Assembly (NCBI GenBank): GCA_019009955.1
Contig: CM032230.1
Location: forward strand, 14,924,001 to 14,988,000
Source: Riptortus pedestris
Taxonomy: Eukaryota > Arthropoda > Insecta > Hemiptera > Alydidae
Length of the DNA: 64,000 nucleotides
Direction of reading: 5' to 3'
The position numbers were made by a program, and so were the translations under genes. Below are positions 1 through 11,025 of this stretch, in pieces (position 1 is the stretch's first letter; each line of letters opens with the position of its first letter). The notes beneath the pieces are model-generated. The model was not told the origin of the DNA. It saw nothing but the letters and a program-made list of their open reading frames with translations, and searched no databases.

Positions 1-28
1 GTTAATATTTTTTTCAATTGTGTTTCAG

Positions 29-168
29 TTGAGTCATTGGCCGTGCTTGAAGGAGCTAGCGCACATGGTCAGCTACCCTGAGCTATCCGAAGGAGAGGAG
101 TCTGTAGTCACGGCAACAATGGCCTCTCTCTCTATGCAACATCACAACTCCCACCCGCACTTAGCACA
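29..168 (+). CDS. Penultimate coding exon of an unidentified gene
   Basis: The exon starts after a good acceptor (pyrimidine run ending TTTCAG at 28) and stops at a GTATGT donor (169-174). It is 140 nt long: 46 codons beginning with Leu in phase 0, then two bases (CA) that complete a Gln codon with the first base of the next exon at 1286. The peptide begins LSHWPCLKELAHMV and runs through SEGEESVV to end HPHLAQ; it is partly helical and acidic. The exact phase match with an exon that ends in a stop about 1.1 kb downstream is the main reason to call this real. I do not recognise the protein. The gene extends to the left of the window. The start codons in this stretch are internal and should not be used. 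Confidence 0.6.
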
Positions 169-1285
169 GTATGTACACCTCACTCTATTTCAACAGAAGA
201 ATTGAATCGGTTTTGTTTATATCAAAAAGATCTATAAATTATGTTCTATGATATTTTTCGATCCAATCTGTTGGGATGGAGATATCGTATATCTCTTTCA
301 AATGAAATAATTTTAAATGAAATGCGGTAAAACATTTTGTTAATTTAATAGGAGTACAATGAAGTCATTTGTCCTCACGTCAGATTTTGTTTACATTGTA
401 TTAAAAAGATAGGAAGTATTTAAACTTCCATTTCTCTTTAAATATTACTATTTATGTGAGAGTTTTAGAATAATAACAGGTTGTAAAATAAGTTTGTAGC
501 ATTTATCAATATTTCAATTTAATCCTCTCTGAGTTTATAAAATCATATTTACATATTCTAAAATAGGATTGGTTATGGTGCTTTTTTGCACGAGTTTCAA
601 CTGAGATTCCCTATCTTTAAGTGGCATACTTGCTCATAATGGAAGAGAAAATAATTCATTTTCATCATTTAATGATTTTTTTTTTTTTTTTTAATTTCTG
701 GAAAGGAAAATCCACTTTACATAGGTTTAGCTGGGATGTGGTCCCCCATCCACCCTATTCACCAGATCTCCTAACAGACTTTCACTTATTTTGGACCCTT
801 CAGTAATCTCTTAACAGGAAACACTTTAATTCACTTGAGGACTGCAAAACGCATATAGAGGAGTTCATTGCAAACAAATCTGAGAAGTTCTGGGAGGGCG
901 GAATTAAAAAATTACTTGAAAGATGGCAACATGTAATAGATCAAAATGGGTCATATATAATTGATTAAAAATATTTTTAAGAATCTGAAGCTTTTATTGA
1001 AATCGCCAATAAAAAATGCAACAAACTTATTTTACAATCCAATATCTAAGGAAATGTCATGTAGTGGCAGTATTAGATATGCGCTTTAGTACTGAGGTGG
1101 CTCTCTTTGCAGAAGGATAGTATAGGTATATGTAAGGTAGTGTATCTCTTGAGGAGTCTTCATAGGAAGTGAAACATGAAGAGACGATTAATAAATTTAT
1201 TTTGAAAGAGAAATTTGTGTGTTGTCTGCAAACTGGCCTCCTGCAGATTCATTCGTATTAACAAAATGTGTGTGTGTGTTTTCAG
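169..1285 (+). other. Intron of the first gene
   Basis: The intron is bounded by a GTATGT donor and a TTTTCAG acceptor that follows a short (TG)n run. It carries the mariner remnant annotated separately. The rest is AT-rich sequence with no other recognised element. Confidence 0.55.
620..1045 (+). pseudogene. mariner transposase C-terminal remnant
   Basis: Several reading frames translate to the C-terminal end of a mariner-family transposase. PHPPYSPDLL carries the usual third-aspartate motif, then come a helical stretch with FNSLEDCKTHIEEF and KFWEGGIKKLLERW, and an end close to QNGSYIID and a stop near 966. The N-terminal two thirds are missing, the segment with the second catalytic aspartate is degraded, and a 14-T run with frame breaks lies near 678. 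It sits inside the intron of the first gene in the same orientation. It cannot be an active transposase. The identification rests on motif order and is firm. Confidence 0.85.
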
Positions 1286-1343
1286 AGGTGAGACAAGACG
1301 CGAGGGCCCCCCTGAGCCTATGGAAGAGGACGAAGTGAAGTGA
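1286..1343 (+). CDS. Terminal coding exon of the first gene
   Basis: After the TTTTCAG acceptor, the first base A completes the Gln codon left by the exon at 29-168. Eighteen codons follow, GETRREGPPEPMEEDEVK, then TGA at 1341-1343. The C-terminal tail is strongly acidic and low in complexity, a common kind of disordered tail. The spliced C-terminus therefore reads HLAQ then GETRREG and so on. GC content is higher than in the flanking DNA, as expected for coding sequence. The protein family is not recognised. Confidence 0.6.
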
Positions 1344-3085
1344 GACGTAGGAGGAGGTGAGTATGTTGGATGTTGCCCATTGCCGAGACGCTAGTAGCTC
1401 TCGGCCCAGTTTGTCGTGACTCAGCAGAGATTCAGAGCTGCGCAGGCCAATCTAGAAGGCGGCTGAGCACGCCTTCTTCTGACCCGCCTATATGCGTGCT
1501 CATCATTCTAGACCCCCTCCCCCCACGATCAATTTGTTTATCGTTCGACCCCTGTCGCTTTTGCCAGCGGCTAGAGGTTTGTATTTGTAATTGTTGGTAT
1601 ATCATTTTTTTTAAACGTTGAAAGATGAGCTTCTGTAATTTTACTTCTTTTTGGAAATTGTCTTTTGAGACAAAATTGGAACTTTGTATTTTTGATTTTA
1701 TATCCTTCACTTTTCTCTCTCTATATATAATATATTAATTAATAAATAAATATATGTATACATACTTTAAAATGTAATCTTTGATGAGTTTTATGGCTTT
1801 CTGGAAATAAAAGACAATAGCTTTTAAGTGTTTAGTTGTTAATAGCTCTATTTAAAAAGATGAATATAAAATTGATAATAATTATTTGTGTAGTTTGTAA
1901 CACTTTAAGATTATATGCGCATGCATTTAACCAAAAGATGTATTTAAATAATAAATTTAATGTATCCAAGGGATTTGTGTGTTGTAGTAGATTTACAATA
2001 TTAAATTAATTGTACCAGTAAATTTTGGAATCAAAAGTCGTTTTGCACAATTCACATAAATATATATATTATATATATTTTATAGGCATTTAATGCTTAT
2101 TTTGTTTTTAAACAATTGTGATCATTGTCCACTTGCAGAATTTTGAATTCTGTGTTTTAGACATTCCATTGTTAATTGTTCAGTAATTATAAACTTTATA
2201 CATTGTTAGCTAGAATTTAAGAGTCTAAAAATTTTATTATTAGTTTATTTGTATAACTGACTTCTATTTGTTTACAAAAACATAAAGTTAAAAAAAAAAA
2301 AAAATGGTTTCAGTTATTTTGAAAGCAATCGAGTTTATTTTGTTAACGCCATTTGGATTTAAACAAATAAATTGTTGAATTTTAAATAAATCAATTGAAA
2401 TAAGGCAAAAAAAAAACAGCTATAAAGCTCATATTGAATTTTGCTCGTATTGAAGTAATTTAAGGTTTAGTCAATGTGATTTAGGTTGGAAAATGTTTTT
2501 TAAAAAATGGGTTAGTTTTAAGTGAAACTCACAGAAGTTAATATCACTAAACATTGTCAATAGTATAGATAACACATTTTATATTGTAAACTAAATTGAA
2601 TTTATTAGGGAGTCATTTAGTGTAAATATATTGTGAATAGGAGAATAGTATATTTTTTGTGAAATATATCAGCTGGCGAGAAAGCAGCCAATTTGTATTT
2701 TTGTTCTGGTGTCTTAGAAATTAATCTCAAGTACAATTTATGTCTCCCGTTGTAAAAAAAGATAATATAAAAAACTAAAAAAAAAAAAATGAGTTGGCAA
2801 CATCGTATGTCCATTTTCTGATGTTTATATATATACAAGTATAAATATTTTTAATTGGTATGAAGATTATGTATGCGTAATGCATTTGAGTATGTATATG
2901 TTAGCTTATTTATTGTTGGAGCATGGGAATGGTTATGTTGCCGGCTCGGAAGGATAGTGGGTGTGTCCCAGCTACTGGCTAGCTGGTCTCTCTCTCTCTT
3001 TCACTCTCTCGTCCCTTCAGACGTCCCTCTGTATATTTATGAGATTAGTAATGTATTCTGAAATAAACGGCAGGTCCGTTCATTA
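1344..3085 (+). other. Probable 3' UTR of the first gene
   Basis: This is AT-rich sequence after the TGA. AATAAA hexamers at 1806-1811 and 3062-3067 are candidate poly(A) signals. The second follows a GC-richer island at about 2930-3060 that includes a CT-rich tract, so the UTR could end near 3085. No reading frame here looks real. Confidence 0.3.
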
Positions 3086-5080
3086 TTCATTTCTGTTTCC
3101 CTTTATTTAATTTATTTGTTTCTATGTTGTTTTTCTTTTCTTTATTCCTTTTTTTTTTTTAGTTTCTCTTCTGTTCGATTCTTACATTCTGAAATTATTT
3201 TGTGAAGGAAATTAACTGATCTAAATATATGATTCCTTGACATTTTTTTTTAATGGATTGAATTTTGCGTGTTTTTAGTCGATGTATGAGTGACCTCATT
3301 TTTTGGGAGGCAGGGAGTGGAGTTTCAATTCCAAAAATTACTCTATTTTATCTATTTTATATACTCATCTTAATTCTAAACCTTTTCACCACTTAGTTCT
3401 TTAAAATTTCATAATATATAATTGCATGAAGTACAATAATAATTATAGTTTTTGGTAACTGCACTGCTTATTCCTTTATTCTACAAGTTATTGTACTTCC
3501 TAAAACTTTAAAAATACAAGATTTTAAATAAATTCTTTTTTTTTTTATCTTTAAATACTCTTAACTTTGCGTAACTACATCTTCTTATCATATCAATAAT
3601 CCTTTTTGGTAATATATTTTATTCTTAAAAATATTCACTTTTTTAAAAATATTAATTGGTAATTCATAATAAAAGTTGTTTAGCGAAAACGAAGAACTTA
3701 TACAATTGTTGAGTACTGAGTTTGAAGAATTGAATTTGTCATATCCCTCTTTTGTCTTTTTATAAGATTAACTTTAATATATCTCTTTTTCATTTAAATA
3801 TAGCGCTTACAATTTATTAGAACAAATCTTGGAAGTCAAATGATATAACGTTGACTTTAGTTTTTGAAGAATATAACTTTCAATACTTCATTCAATGCAA
3901 AGCAATTGAAATTAAACTCACAATTTTAATTATTGTTATTAGATGTTTGATTGATAAGTTAAAAGTGACAGTTTGATTCATTTTATCTCAACAGTTTCTT
4001 TGGCGATTTAGCCAAATGGTTTAGTAGTAGAAATGTCCTATTACTATATTTATTTTAATCAAAGATTGCAACTTTTTTTTAAATTAAAAAAAAAAAGGAA
4101 TGTTCTTTTGCTTTGTTTTTAAAGCCCCAAAAATAATTACTAGCCATTAATAGGCTCAGCTCTGTGCCACCAAGAAATGAGCGACGCTCGGTAATTTTTA
4201 TCCATTTGCCCGAACACAAATAGTGCAAGTTTTTAAATCATAACCCGACATTTTTTACACATTTCACAATTTGTTTTCAAATAAATTTTACAAACTTCCA
4301 CCGATTGCTGCATGAGGAATCAGTAATAAAAACCAGATATACGGAAGCACAATATACACAGTTGCTTCAAAAGCCACTATATCTAGTCATATTTTTTTTG
4401 TTTGTTTAATATTAAGTCCTGTATTATTGTTATAATATTATTTTGCACTTTAGTTTTTATAAATTATTTTATTATTAAGAATTCTTAAGTTTTCATTCAT
4501 TTTACTTATTATTATTCCCCCATTTCAATTCCTGTACTTTTTTCTTTTGTTTTAGAATCATTTATTAAATTTTGTTCGTTCGTTTTTAAAAAAAAAGTTA
4601 AATTTTCTTGTTACAAAATATATCAAAATAATCATATTTTATATCTAAGAAAGTATATAATATTTATGTTAACATAGAATATTATTTGTAAAAATGTATA
4701 TTATATTTTGACATTTTTTTTTTTGTTTTCTAAAGAAAAAGGGGATAAGAATCTTTCATTATGTAATTAAGTTTATTTATGTTGGGAAAATTAATATCTT
4801 TAATAGCGTAATTTAAATTGTGTCTTTCCTTTTTATTTTAATTTTTTTGTTATAATATTAAATTTGTACAAGATAATATGTCAAAGTACCTATATAATTA
4901 TAAATATATATCTCTATAACCTGTCATACACGTCAGGTGTATGCATATTTCAATATGGAAATAAAATTTTAAGAAGTTGTGAAAAATGTATGGGTGTATC
5001 TTTATTAAAAACCTTTCACAATCAAAACATTTCAGAAAAGAAAGAAGACTAGAGTAGACAACAATATTATATTTATTAGT
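3086..5080. other. AT-rich intergenic DNA, nothing recognised
   Basis: Long A and T runs with no convincing coding frame, repeat family or RNA gene. It separates the + strand gene from the - strand ankyrin gene, which converge on this stretch. Confidence 0.4.
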
Positions 5081-5082
5081 AG

Positions 5083-6048
5083 CTTTCCCTTAAGGGGTAA
5101 AGTACTCATTACCCAATTTTTGAAAAATTTCTTCAAATATCCATCGATCCTACTTAGTAGATGACAAAAGAGATGAGATCCATTCAAAATTATATATACC
5201 TTTCTATTTATCTATATTTTTGTGTGTTACCACTCAAGCGGTCACAATTTTGGTTTGATCATTACCAAATTCGATATTTAATCATTTTGTGTAAAAATAA
5301 AGATCAAGATCATTAACGGCTGAAATTCGACCAGTGGGCGGGAGGAATTTAGAAAAGTCTTATTATCTCCATTATTAAGCATCGGATTAACACATTGTAT
5401 ATAACCAATCTTATTAGAAATGTTACATTCTACAAAAGTTGTTATGTATGTTTTTTTAACTATCTTGATTATTAACTGAGATATTTGCATTTTTTTTAGT
5501 TTTCAGTCTTCAGTGAACCCCCACTCCTACTCATGCCATATTAACAATAAGTTGGTATATTAAGAAACACTTTATTTGGAGCCTACATCAAACTTTTACA
5601 TTTACATTTTCACAATAAATGCAAAATACAAACGTCTCGATTAATATTCAAGATAGAGAATAAATTTATATAACAATATTTATTATACATTTAATTTGCT
5701 ATAAGATTGGTTCTATACAATGTTTTGATCAATCGACGTACAGTAATGGAGATATTTTGAATTTACAAAAATCCCCCCTCCTACTGGTCGGATTTCAGCA
5801 ATTAACGAACTTGATCTTTCCTTTTACATAAAATGATAAAATTTCGAGTTTGGTAACGAACAAACAAAAATTGTGACCGCTAGAGTGGTAACAAAAAAGT
5901 ATATATTAAATATAATTTTGAATGGACCTCATTTTCGTCATCTCCTGGGTAGATCAGGGACATTTAAAGAAATTATTCAAAAATTACAGTATAAGTACAA
6001 CCTCAGTAGCTGATTTCCCTTAAGCTTAAGGGAAATCTGCTTAAATAG
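5083..6048. repeat. Family F foldback element, copy 1
   Basis: The left end carries the TTTCCCTTAAGGGG core followed by the family stretch ending GATGACAAAAGAGATGAG. The right end carries the reverse complement: GCTGATTTCCCTTAAG, then AGGGAAATCTGCTTAAA near 6045. Between them the two halves are long inverted copies. The left arm contains TTACCACTCAAGCGGTCAC and the right arm contains GTGACCGCTAGAGTGGTAA. No protein is encoded. Confidence 0.7.
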
Positions 6049-6084
6049 AAACCAGTTTTGGTATAGACCAACAAACGTTTACAA

Positions 6085-6676
6085 GACAAGAACCTCCCCC
6101 CGATGAATCCCAATTGATGATGTCATCACACAACTAATTTGCATGTATCTCGCATATAATAAATGTTTTTTGAAAGCGATATTTGTTATTTAAGCTTAGA
6201 ATAAAGTGTTTCATGTTATAACAGTGTATAGCTATTCTGACATGATTAGCGGTAGAAGTTTACTGAAGGCAGAAAACTAAAAAATGCAAATATCTCGGTT
6301 AATATTCAAGATAAAAATAAATGTATATAACAACATTTATGCACAATTCAATGTCCAATAAGATTGCTTCTATACAAATTTTCGATCTGGCTCATAATAA
6401 TGGAGGTATTTTAAATTTTCGAAATTCCCCCTCCTAACTCTCACTTCTCAGATTGCAGCCATTAACGAACTTGGCCTTTAGTTTCTTATGAAGCACTTAT
6501 ATAACTAGTTGGGTACGATCAAACAAAAATTGCGACCGCTAGAGAAATAACAGCCAAGTATATATAACACTTTGAACGGACCTCATTTTCATGATCTACT
6601 AAGTAGGATCGATGCACATTTTTCGACTATGAGTACGACCCCAATAGTTGATTTCCCCTAAGGGAAATCTGCTAAA
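6085..6676. repeat. Family F element, right half
   Basis: This shares with other F copies the ATGCAAATATCTCGGTTAAT stretch, the GCGACCGCTAGAG motif and the terminal GATTTCCCCTAAGGGAAATC, which ends in CTGCTAAAA. It ends about 120 bp downstream of the stop codon of the large ankyrin gene. Confidence 0.65.
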
Positions 6677-6703
6677 ATTGCAATATGAATGGCATCATCC
6701 TGT

Positions 6704-6709
6704 TTTAAT
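6704..6709 (-). promoter_or_regulatory. Candidate poly(A) signal ATTAAA of the large ankyrin gene
   Basis: TTTAAT on the + strand reads ATTAAA on the - strand, 87 bases past the stop codon at 6796. It is the nearest poly(A)-like hexamer to the stop. Confidence 0.3.
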
Positions 6710-6795
6710 GCTTGCTTAGTTTTTTACATATATATTCGAATCCTGCACATGGGTGTTTTGCTATATTATATGTATATTGTATAATTGTATATAGC

Positions 6796-9700
6796 TTAGC
6801 CACTATGATCAATAAGTATAGTTACTATATGAGTATGACCTCTGTTACGAGCTACAATGATAGCTGTTTCCCCATGTTTGTTTACAATGTTCTTATCTGC
6901 TCCTCGATCCAAGAGAAGACGAACGACAGGTTCCCTTCCATAAAAGGAAGCTTCAAATAGTGGAGTCTTATTTTCATCGTTTCTTACATTGACATCAGCA
7001 TTATTATTGAGGAGAACCCTAACAACTTCAGTGTGGCCGTTGGCAGCAGCAGTATGAAGTGCAGTCCATCCGCCATTCATGCGCGCACTTACATCAGCTC
7101 CCCTAGCAACAAGGAACGACACTGTCTCAACATGCCCGAAATGAGAAGCTTCATAAAGGGGAAATTTGTTTTCGTCGCTTTTCACATTTATATCAGCGCC
7201 TCTGTCGAGAAGGATGTTGACAACCGCAGTATGACCTTTTGCAGATGCTGTGTGCAATGCCGTCCAACCTCCAACCGTTTTAGCATCCTTGTTAGCACCT
7301 TTGTCCAATAATAGCAAGACGGTGTCAGCACGGCCATAATGGGAAGCTTCGAATAATGGTGTCTTGTCGTAGAGGTTCATCACATTGACATCCGCACCCT
7401 TCTCTAACAGATAGGACACCACATCGTTTCTGCCCATTGCTGCAGCAGTGTGAAGTGCAGTCCACTTCTCCTCCAGCTGGGCGTGAATATCGGCTCCTCT
7501 CTCCACGAGAGTCTTCACTGTGTTAATATTTCCGTAATAAGCAGCTTCATAAAGTGGGGTTTTACTGTCGTTTCTCTTTATATTCACATCCTGTCCTTTA
7601 TCTAGCAAATATTTCACAACTGAAACTTGGCCTTGTATTGCTGCTGCATGAATTGCGGCTTCGCCCAGAGCTGTCTTAGCGTTCAGATCAGCACCTCTAT
7701 CAAGAAGAATTTTTAGTAAGTTGAGATGTCCCCAATAAGAGGCCTCGTACAACGGTGTTTTCCCATCATTATTTCTAACATTTACATCTGCACCCTTGTC
7801 GAGCAAAAAGTTCACAACTGCGACTTGACCTCTCGATGAAGCAGTATGTAGTGCAGTCCAACCCTCATTTGTTTTTGCATCAATATCAGCGCCTCTAGCA
7901 ACTAAAACATTAACAATATCGACATGGCCGTAATGTGCTGCTTCAAACAGCGGGGTTTTACCTTCTGCATTCTTAATATTCACACTCAATCCCTTGTCTA
8001 ACAAAAACTTCACCACACCTATTCTTCCCATTGCTGAAGCAGTATGCAATGCTGTCCATTTGCCAATAAGAGTCACAGCATTAACATCGGCACCCCGGTC
8101 AACCAGGAGTTTGACAATGTCCTCAAAACCATAGTGAGAAGCTTCATATAAAGGGGTTTTTCCCTCGTCACCCTTGGCATTAGCATCTGCACCATTGTTC
8201 AATAAAGTTAAAGCTATTAAATACATGCCCCTAGAAGAAGCAACATGAATGGGTTCCATATTGTCCTTACTCCTTGCGTTAACATCAGCTCCTTTACTTA
8301 GTAAGTTCATAACTACTTTCTCTTGTCCATGAAATACTGCTTCAAATAAAGGAGTTTTATTTTCGACATTCTTTACATCAACAAATATACCTCTATTTAT
8401 CAGCAAATTTACAACATTATTATGCCCTTTCGCTGCAGCAACATGTAACGATGACCATCCTCCAGATGCTCTGATAAATACATCAGCTCCATTAAGCAGA
8501 AGAATTAGAATAACACAATACTCACCAGATTGTGCTGCTTCAAATAGAGGTGTTTTATTGTCAACATTTCTAATATTTACATGAACACCTTTCGAGAGCA
8601 AATACTCAACAATTCCAGCGTGACCTTGGCCCGCAGCAGCATGGAGTGCGGACCACCCTTCTCTGCTTTTAGAATTCAAGTCAGCTCCATTCCTGCTCAG
8701 TGCTCGTACAATTTCTTCATTGCCAGAAAAAGCTGCCTCGAACAACGGGGTCTTTCCGTCCTTAGCTCTTACATCTACAGGAACACGTTTCTCTATCAAA
8801 AAGTTAACTGCGTCCAATTGTCCCATTCTGGCAGCTATGTGTAATATATTCAGCCCTTCTTTAGTCTCAGCACGTATATCTGCTCCATGATCGAGTAGAT
8901 TTCTAATAACAATAGTGTGTCCGCCATAGGCAGCTTCGAACAAAGGTGTATTACCATCTTCAGTTTTACTATTCACATCAATCCCTTTTCCAAGTAAGAG
9001 ATTGACCACTTCGTTATGGCCTCTTCGAGAAGCAGCATGTAGTGCTGTCCAACCGCTTCTAGATTTCGATTGAGGGTCAGCTCCTCTGTCAATAAGTTCC
9101 CATATAACATTTAGGTGTCCATTGTGAGCCGCTTCGAGAAGCGGAGAATATCCATCGTCATTTCTAATATTAGGATCGACACCAACTGACACCAAATAAC
9201 TAACAACATCCCGGTGGCCTCGCAACGAAGCTGCATGTAGAATTGACCGCCCTCCTTTTGCAGTAATACTTCTGTCGGCACCTTTTTCAATCAAATATTT
9301 TACACTATCGAGATGGCCATAATATGAGGCTTCATATAACGGAGTTTTATGCTCTTCATTTCTTGCATTAATACTTGCACCATTTTCAAATAGAATTTTC
9401 AGGACCGTTAACTGTCCTTCTGAAGCCGCAACATGAGCAGGTGTAATACCATCCTTAGTTGCAGCATTTACATCAACCCTGCTAACAATCAAACGTTTCA
9501 CAAGTTTTACAAGTCCTTTCCGTGAAGCTTCATGCAATACTGTCCAACCACCACTAGGGCTATATTCAGATTGAGATGCATTTTTGTTGAGAACAACAGT
9601 CTCCCTTTGTTTCTTCTTTTCTTTATAAGCTGAGCAATCGTTATCATCGACAATATGGGTGTCCTTTTCTTTTAATTCGATTTCCTTTCTGTACCCAACC

Positions 9701-11025
9701 ACTGGTATAGTTTTAAAACTATCGACGGAAGGATTAGCTCCGACCTCAACCAAAAACTGAGCTGCTTCCTCAAATCCATTTTTTGTAACTAGCATTAACA
9801 ATAGTGATTTGAAACTTTCTTCCAACGTGGATGTAGCATTATTGTGTAAAAGATATTTGATTATTTTAGATTGAGTACTTAATTTGTCATAGCTGGATAA
9901 TCCTTGATTGAATCTAAAAGGCCCTTTAAAACCATTTAAGGAAAGAAAGAGGCTTTCAATGAGTGAATTATCTTTACAATTCAAACCACGAAATATATTT
10001 CTATAAACGTCTACACCCATAATATCTAACTGTTTCATGATACCTATAACACTAGTGTGCTCAGCAATTCTAATAGGCGTGAATCCAAAGTTGTTCTTAA
10101 TGTCAGTTGGTGCTCCGCTTTTAATAAGTAGCTCTACTATGTCTGGATCATCCTGAAGTACTGCGAGATGTAACAAAGACTCGCCAGACACGGTCTGAAG
10201 GCGAAGGTTTGCACGATTTGTCAACAAAACCCGGACCAAATTGAAATTACTGGTTTGCACTGCTCTGAAAAGAGGAGTACACCCTTCCACATCTTGAGCA
10301 TTCACATCTGATCCTGCATTTATAAGTGACATAGCCAAATCAGTTTCATTGGCTTTTGCAGCAAAATGCAGTAGTGTCTCGTTTTGACTATTTTTCATAT
10401 CTATGACATCTTTACTAAATTTAATAGAGACAAATGCTCCATTTTTGATAATTGAAATAACGAGACTCCATTGAGAGTTCTTCCAAGCATGTATCAGATA
10501 TTCAACTGGAGATAAGTTGAATTCATAACCGTTCCTCAGCAGCCATTCACAAGTGGTTAAGTCAGACTTGGATTCAGCAATTTGAAATACATCAAATTTT
10601 GAACTGAGGAGGAGCATTGCTTCCTTAACGTTTTTTGGGACTTCAATAAGCCCATTTTCGAGTGAAACAAACTTGATTGCTGAATACATATTTTCCGGTG
10701 GGAGCTTGACACTCGAATGAAACCAGTGAACCAATGATTCTCCATCCACGTTTTTAATAGTTAAAGACAATTCGAGAAGAACATTAGAGCTGGTAATATC
10801 CTCAGATGCAAGGGAATATAACAGCTGAAGAAACACATACTGCTGAAAGTTCATATTCACCAAGAAAGACCCTGCCTTCGTCTTAGAAGTTTCAAGAGCA
10901 TGTTTCAAGGCAGAAATTACTCTCCTTCCAAGAATGTTGGCCAGCTGAACTGACATTTCATTATGAGCTGTATATCCATCTAAATAATGTGATTCTCCTT
11001 TGTAAGTCAGAACTAATTCGGAATA
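6796..11025 (-). CDS. Large ankyrin-repeat protein, main exon (secreted when joined to 13747-13815)
   Basis: One exon encodes 1409 residues and ends in a stop at 6796. It opens after a good acceptor (CTTTTTTTCCAG, AG at 11027-11026) with TAT TCC GAA, 23 codons in frame before the first internal Met (10956). The exon therefore continues an upstream one, and the signal-peptide exon 13815-13747 fits in phase 0. Layout counted from that Met: residues about 1-115 form a helical N-terminal domain (core FQQYVFLQLLYSLASEDI, then ESLVHWF). Four ankyrin repeats follow at about 190-320, then a linker with a lysine/glutamate-rich patch, then 28 repeats from about 475 to the end. Repeats alternate between GWTALHTAS-type and NKTPLFEAS-type units, making a 66-residue super-repeat. 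Ankyrin arrays bind proteins; no catalytic domain is visible. The partner is unknown. Confidence 0.92.
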   Translation of the reverse strand, partial: YSELVLTYKGESHYLDGYTAHNEMSVQLANILGRRVISALKHALETSKTKAGSFLVNMNFQQYVFLQLLYSLASEDITSSNVLLELSLTIKNVDGESLVHWFHSSVKLPPENMYSAIKFVSLENGLIEVPKNVKEAMLLLSSKFDVFQIAESKSDLTTCEWLLRNGYEFNLSPVEYLIHAWKNSQWSLVISIIKNGAFVSIKFSKDVIDMKNSQNETLLHFAAKANETDLAMSLINAGSDVNAQDVEGCTPLFRAVQTSNFNLVRVLLTNRANLRLQTVSGESLLHLAVLQDDPDIVELLIKSGAPTDIKNNFGFTPIRIAEHTSVIGIMKQLDIMGVDVYRNIFRGLNCKDNSLIESLFLSLNGFKGPFRFNQGLSSYDKLSTQSKIIKYLLHNNATSTLEESFKSLLLMLVTKNGFEEAAQFLVEVGANPSVDSFKTIPVVGYRKEIELKEKDTHIVDDNDCSAYKEKKKQRETVVLNKNASQSEYSPSGGWTVLHEASRKGLVKLVKRLIVSRVDVNAATKDGITPAHVAASEGQLTVLKILFENGASINARNEEHKTPLYEASYYGHLDSVKYLIEKGADRSITAKGGRSILHAASLRGHRDVVSYLVSVGVDPNIRNDDGYSPLLEAAHNGHLNVIWELIDRGADPQSKSRSGWTALHAASRRGHNEVVNLLLGKGIDVNSKTEDGNTPLFEAAYGGHTIVIRNLLDHGADIRAETKEGLNILHIAARMGQLDAVNFLIEKRVPVDVRAKDGKTPLFEAAFSGNEEIVRALSRNGADLNSKSREGWSALHAAAGQGHAGIVEYLLSKGVHVNIRNVDNKTPLFEAAQSGEYCVILILLLNGADVFIRASGGWSSLHVAAAKGHNNVVNLLINRGIFVDVKNVENKTPLFEAVFHGQEKVVMNLLSKGADVNARSKDNMEPIHVASSRGMYLIALTLLNNGADANAKGDEGKTPLYEASHYGFEDIVKLLVDRGADVNAVTLIGKWTALHTASAMGRIGVVKFLLDKGLSVNIKNAEGKTPLFEAAHYGHVDIVNVLVARGADIDAKTNEGWTALHTASSRGQVAVVNFLLDKGADVNVRNNDGKTPLYEASYWGHLNLLKILLDRGADLNAKTALGEAAIHAAAIQGQVSVVKYLLDKGQDVNIKRNDSKTPLYEAAYYGNINTVKTLVERGADIHAQLEEKWTALHTAAAMGRNDVVSYLLEKGADVNVMNLYDKTPLFEASHYGRADTVLLLLDKGANKDAKTVGGWTALHTASAKGHTAVVNILLDRGADINVKSDENKFPLYEASHFGHVETVSFLVARGADVSARMNGGWTALHTAAANGHTEVVRVLLNNNADVNVRNDENKTPLFEASFYGREPVVRLLLDRGADKNIVNKHGETAIIVARNRGHTHIVTILIDHSG

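Noticed and set aside
5278..5490. Small proteins in family F, Helitron and TIR sequences
   Set aside because: The same short frames recur in every copy of these repeats and differ by frameshifts; none has a domain.
6796..10956. Large ankyrin protein as a venom latrotoxin homologue
   Set aside because: The ankyrin array and signal peptide are suggestive of a secreted protein, but the N-terminal domain shows no feature I can tie to that family, and a second gene with the same domain lacks a signal peptide. Ankyrin repeats alone are not evidence.
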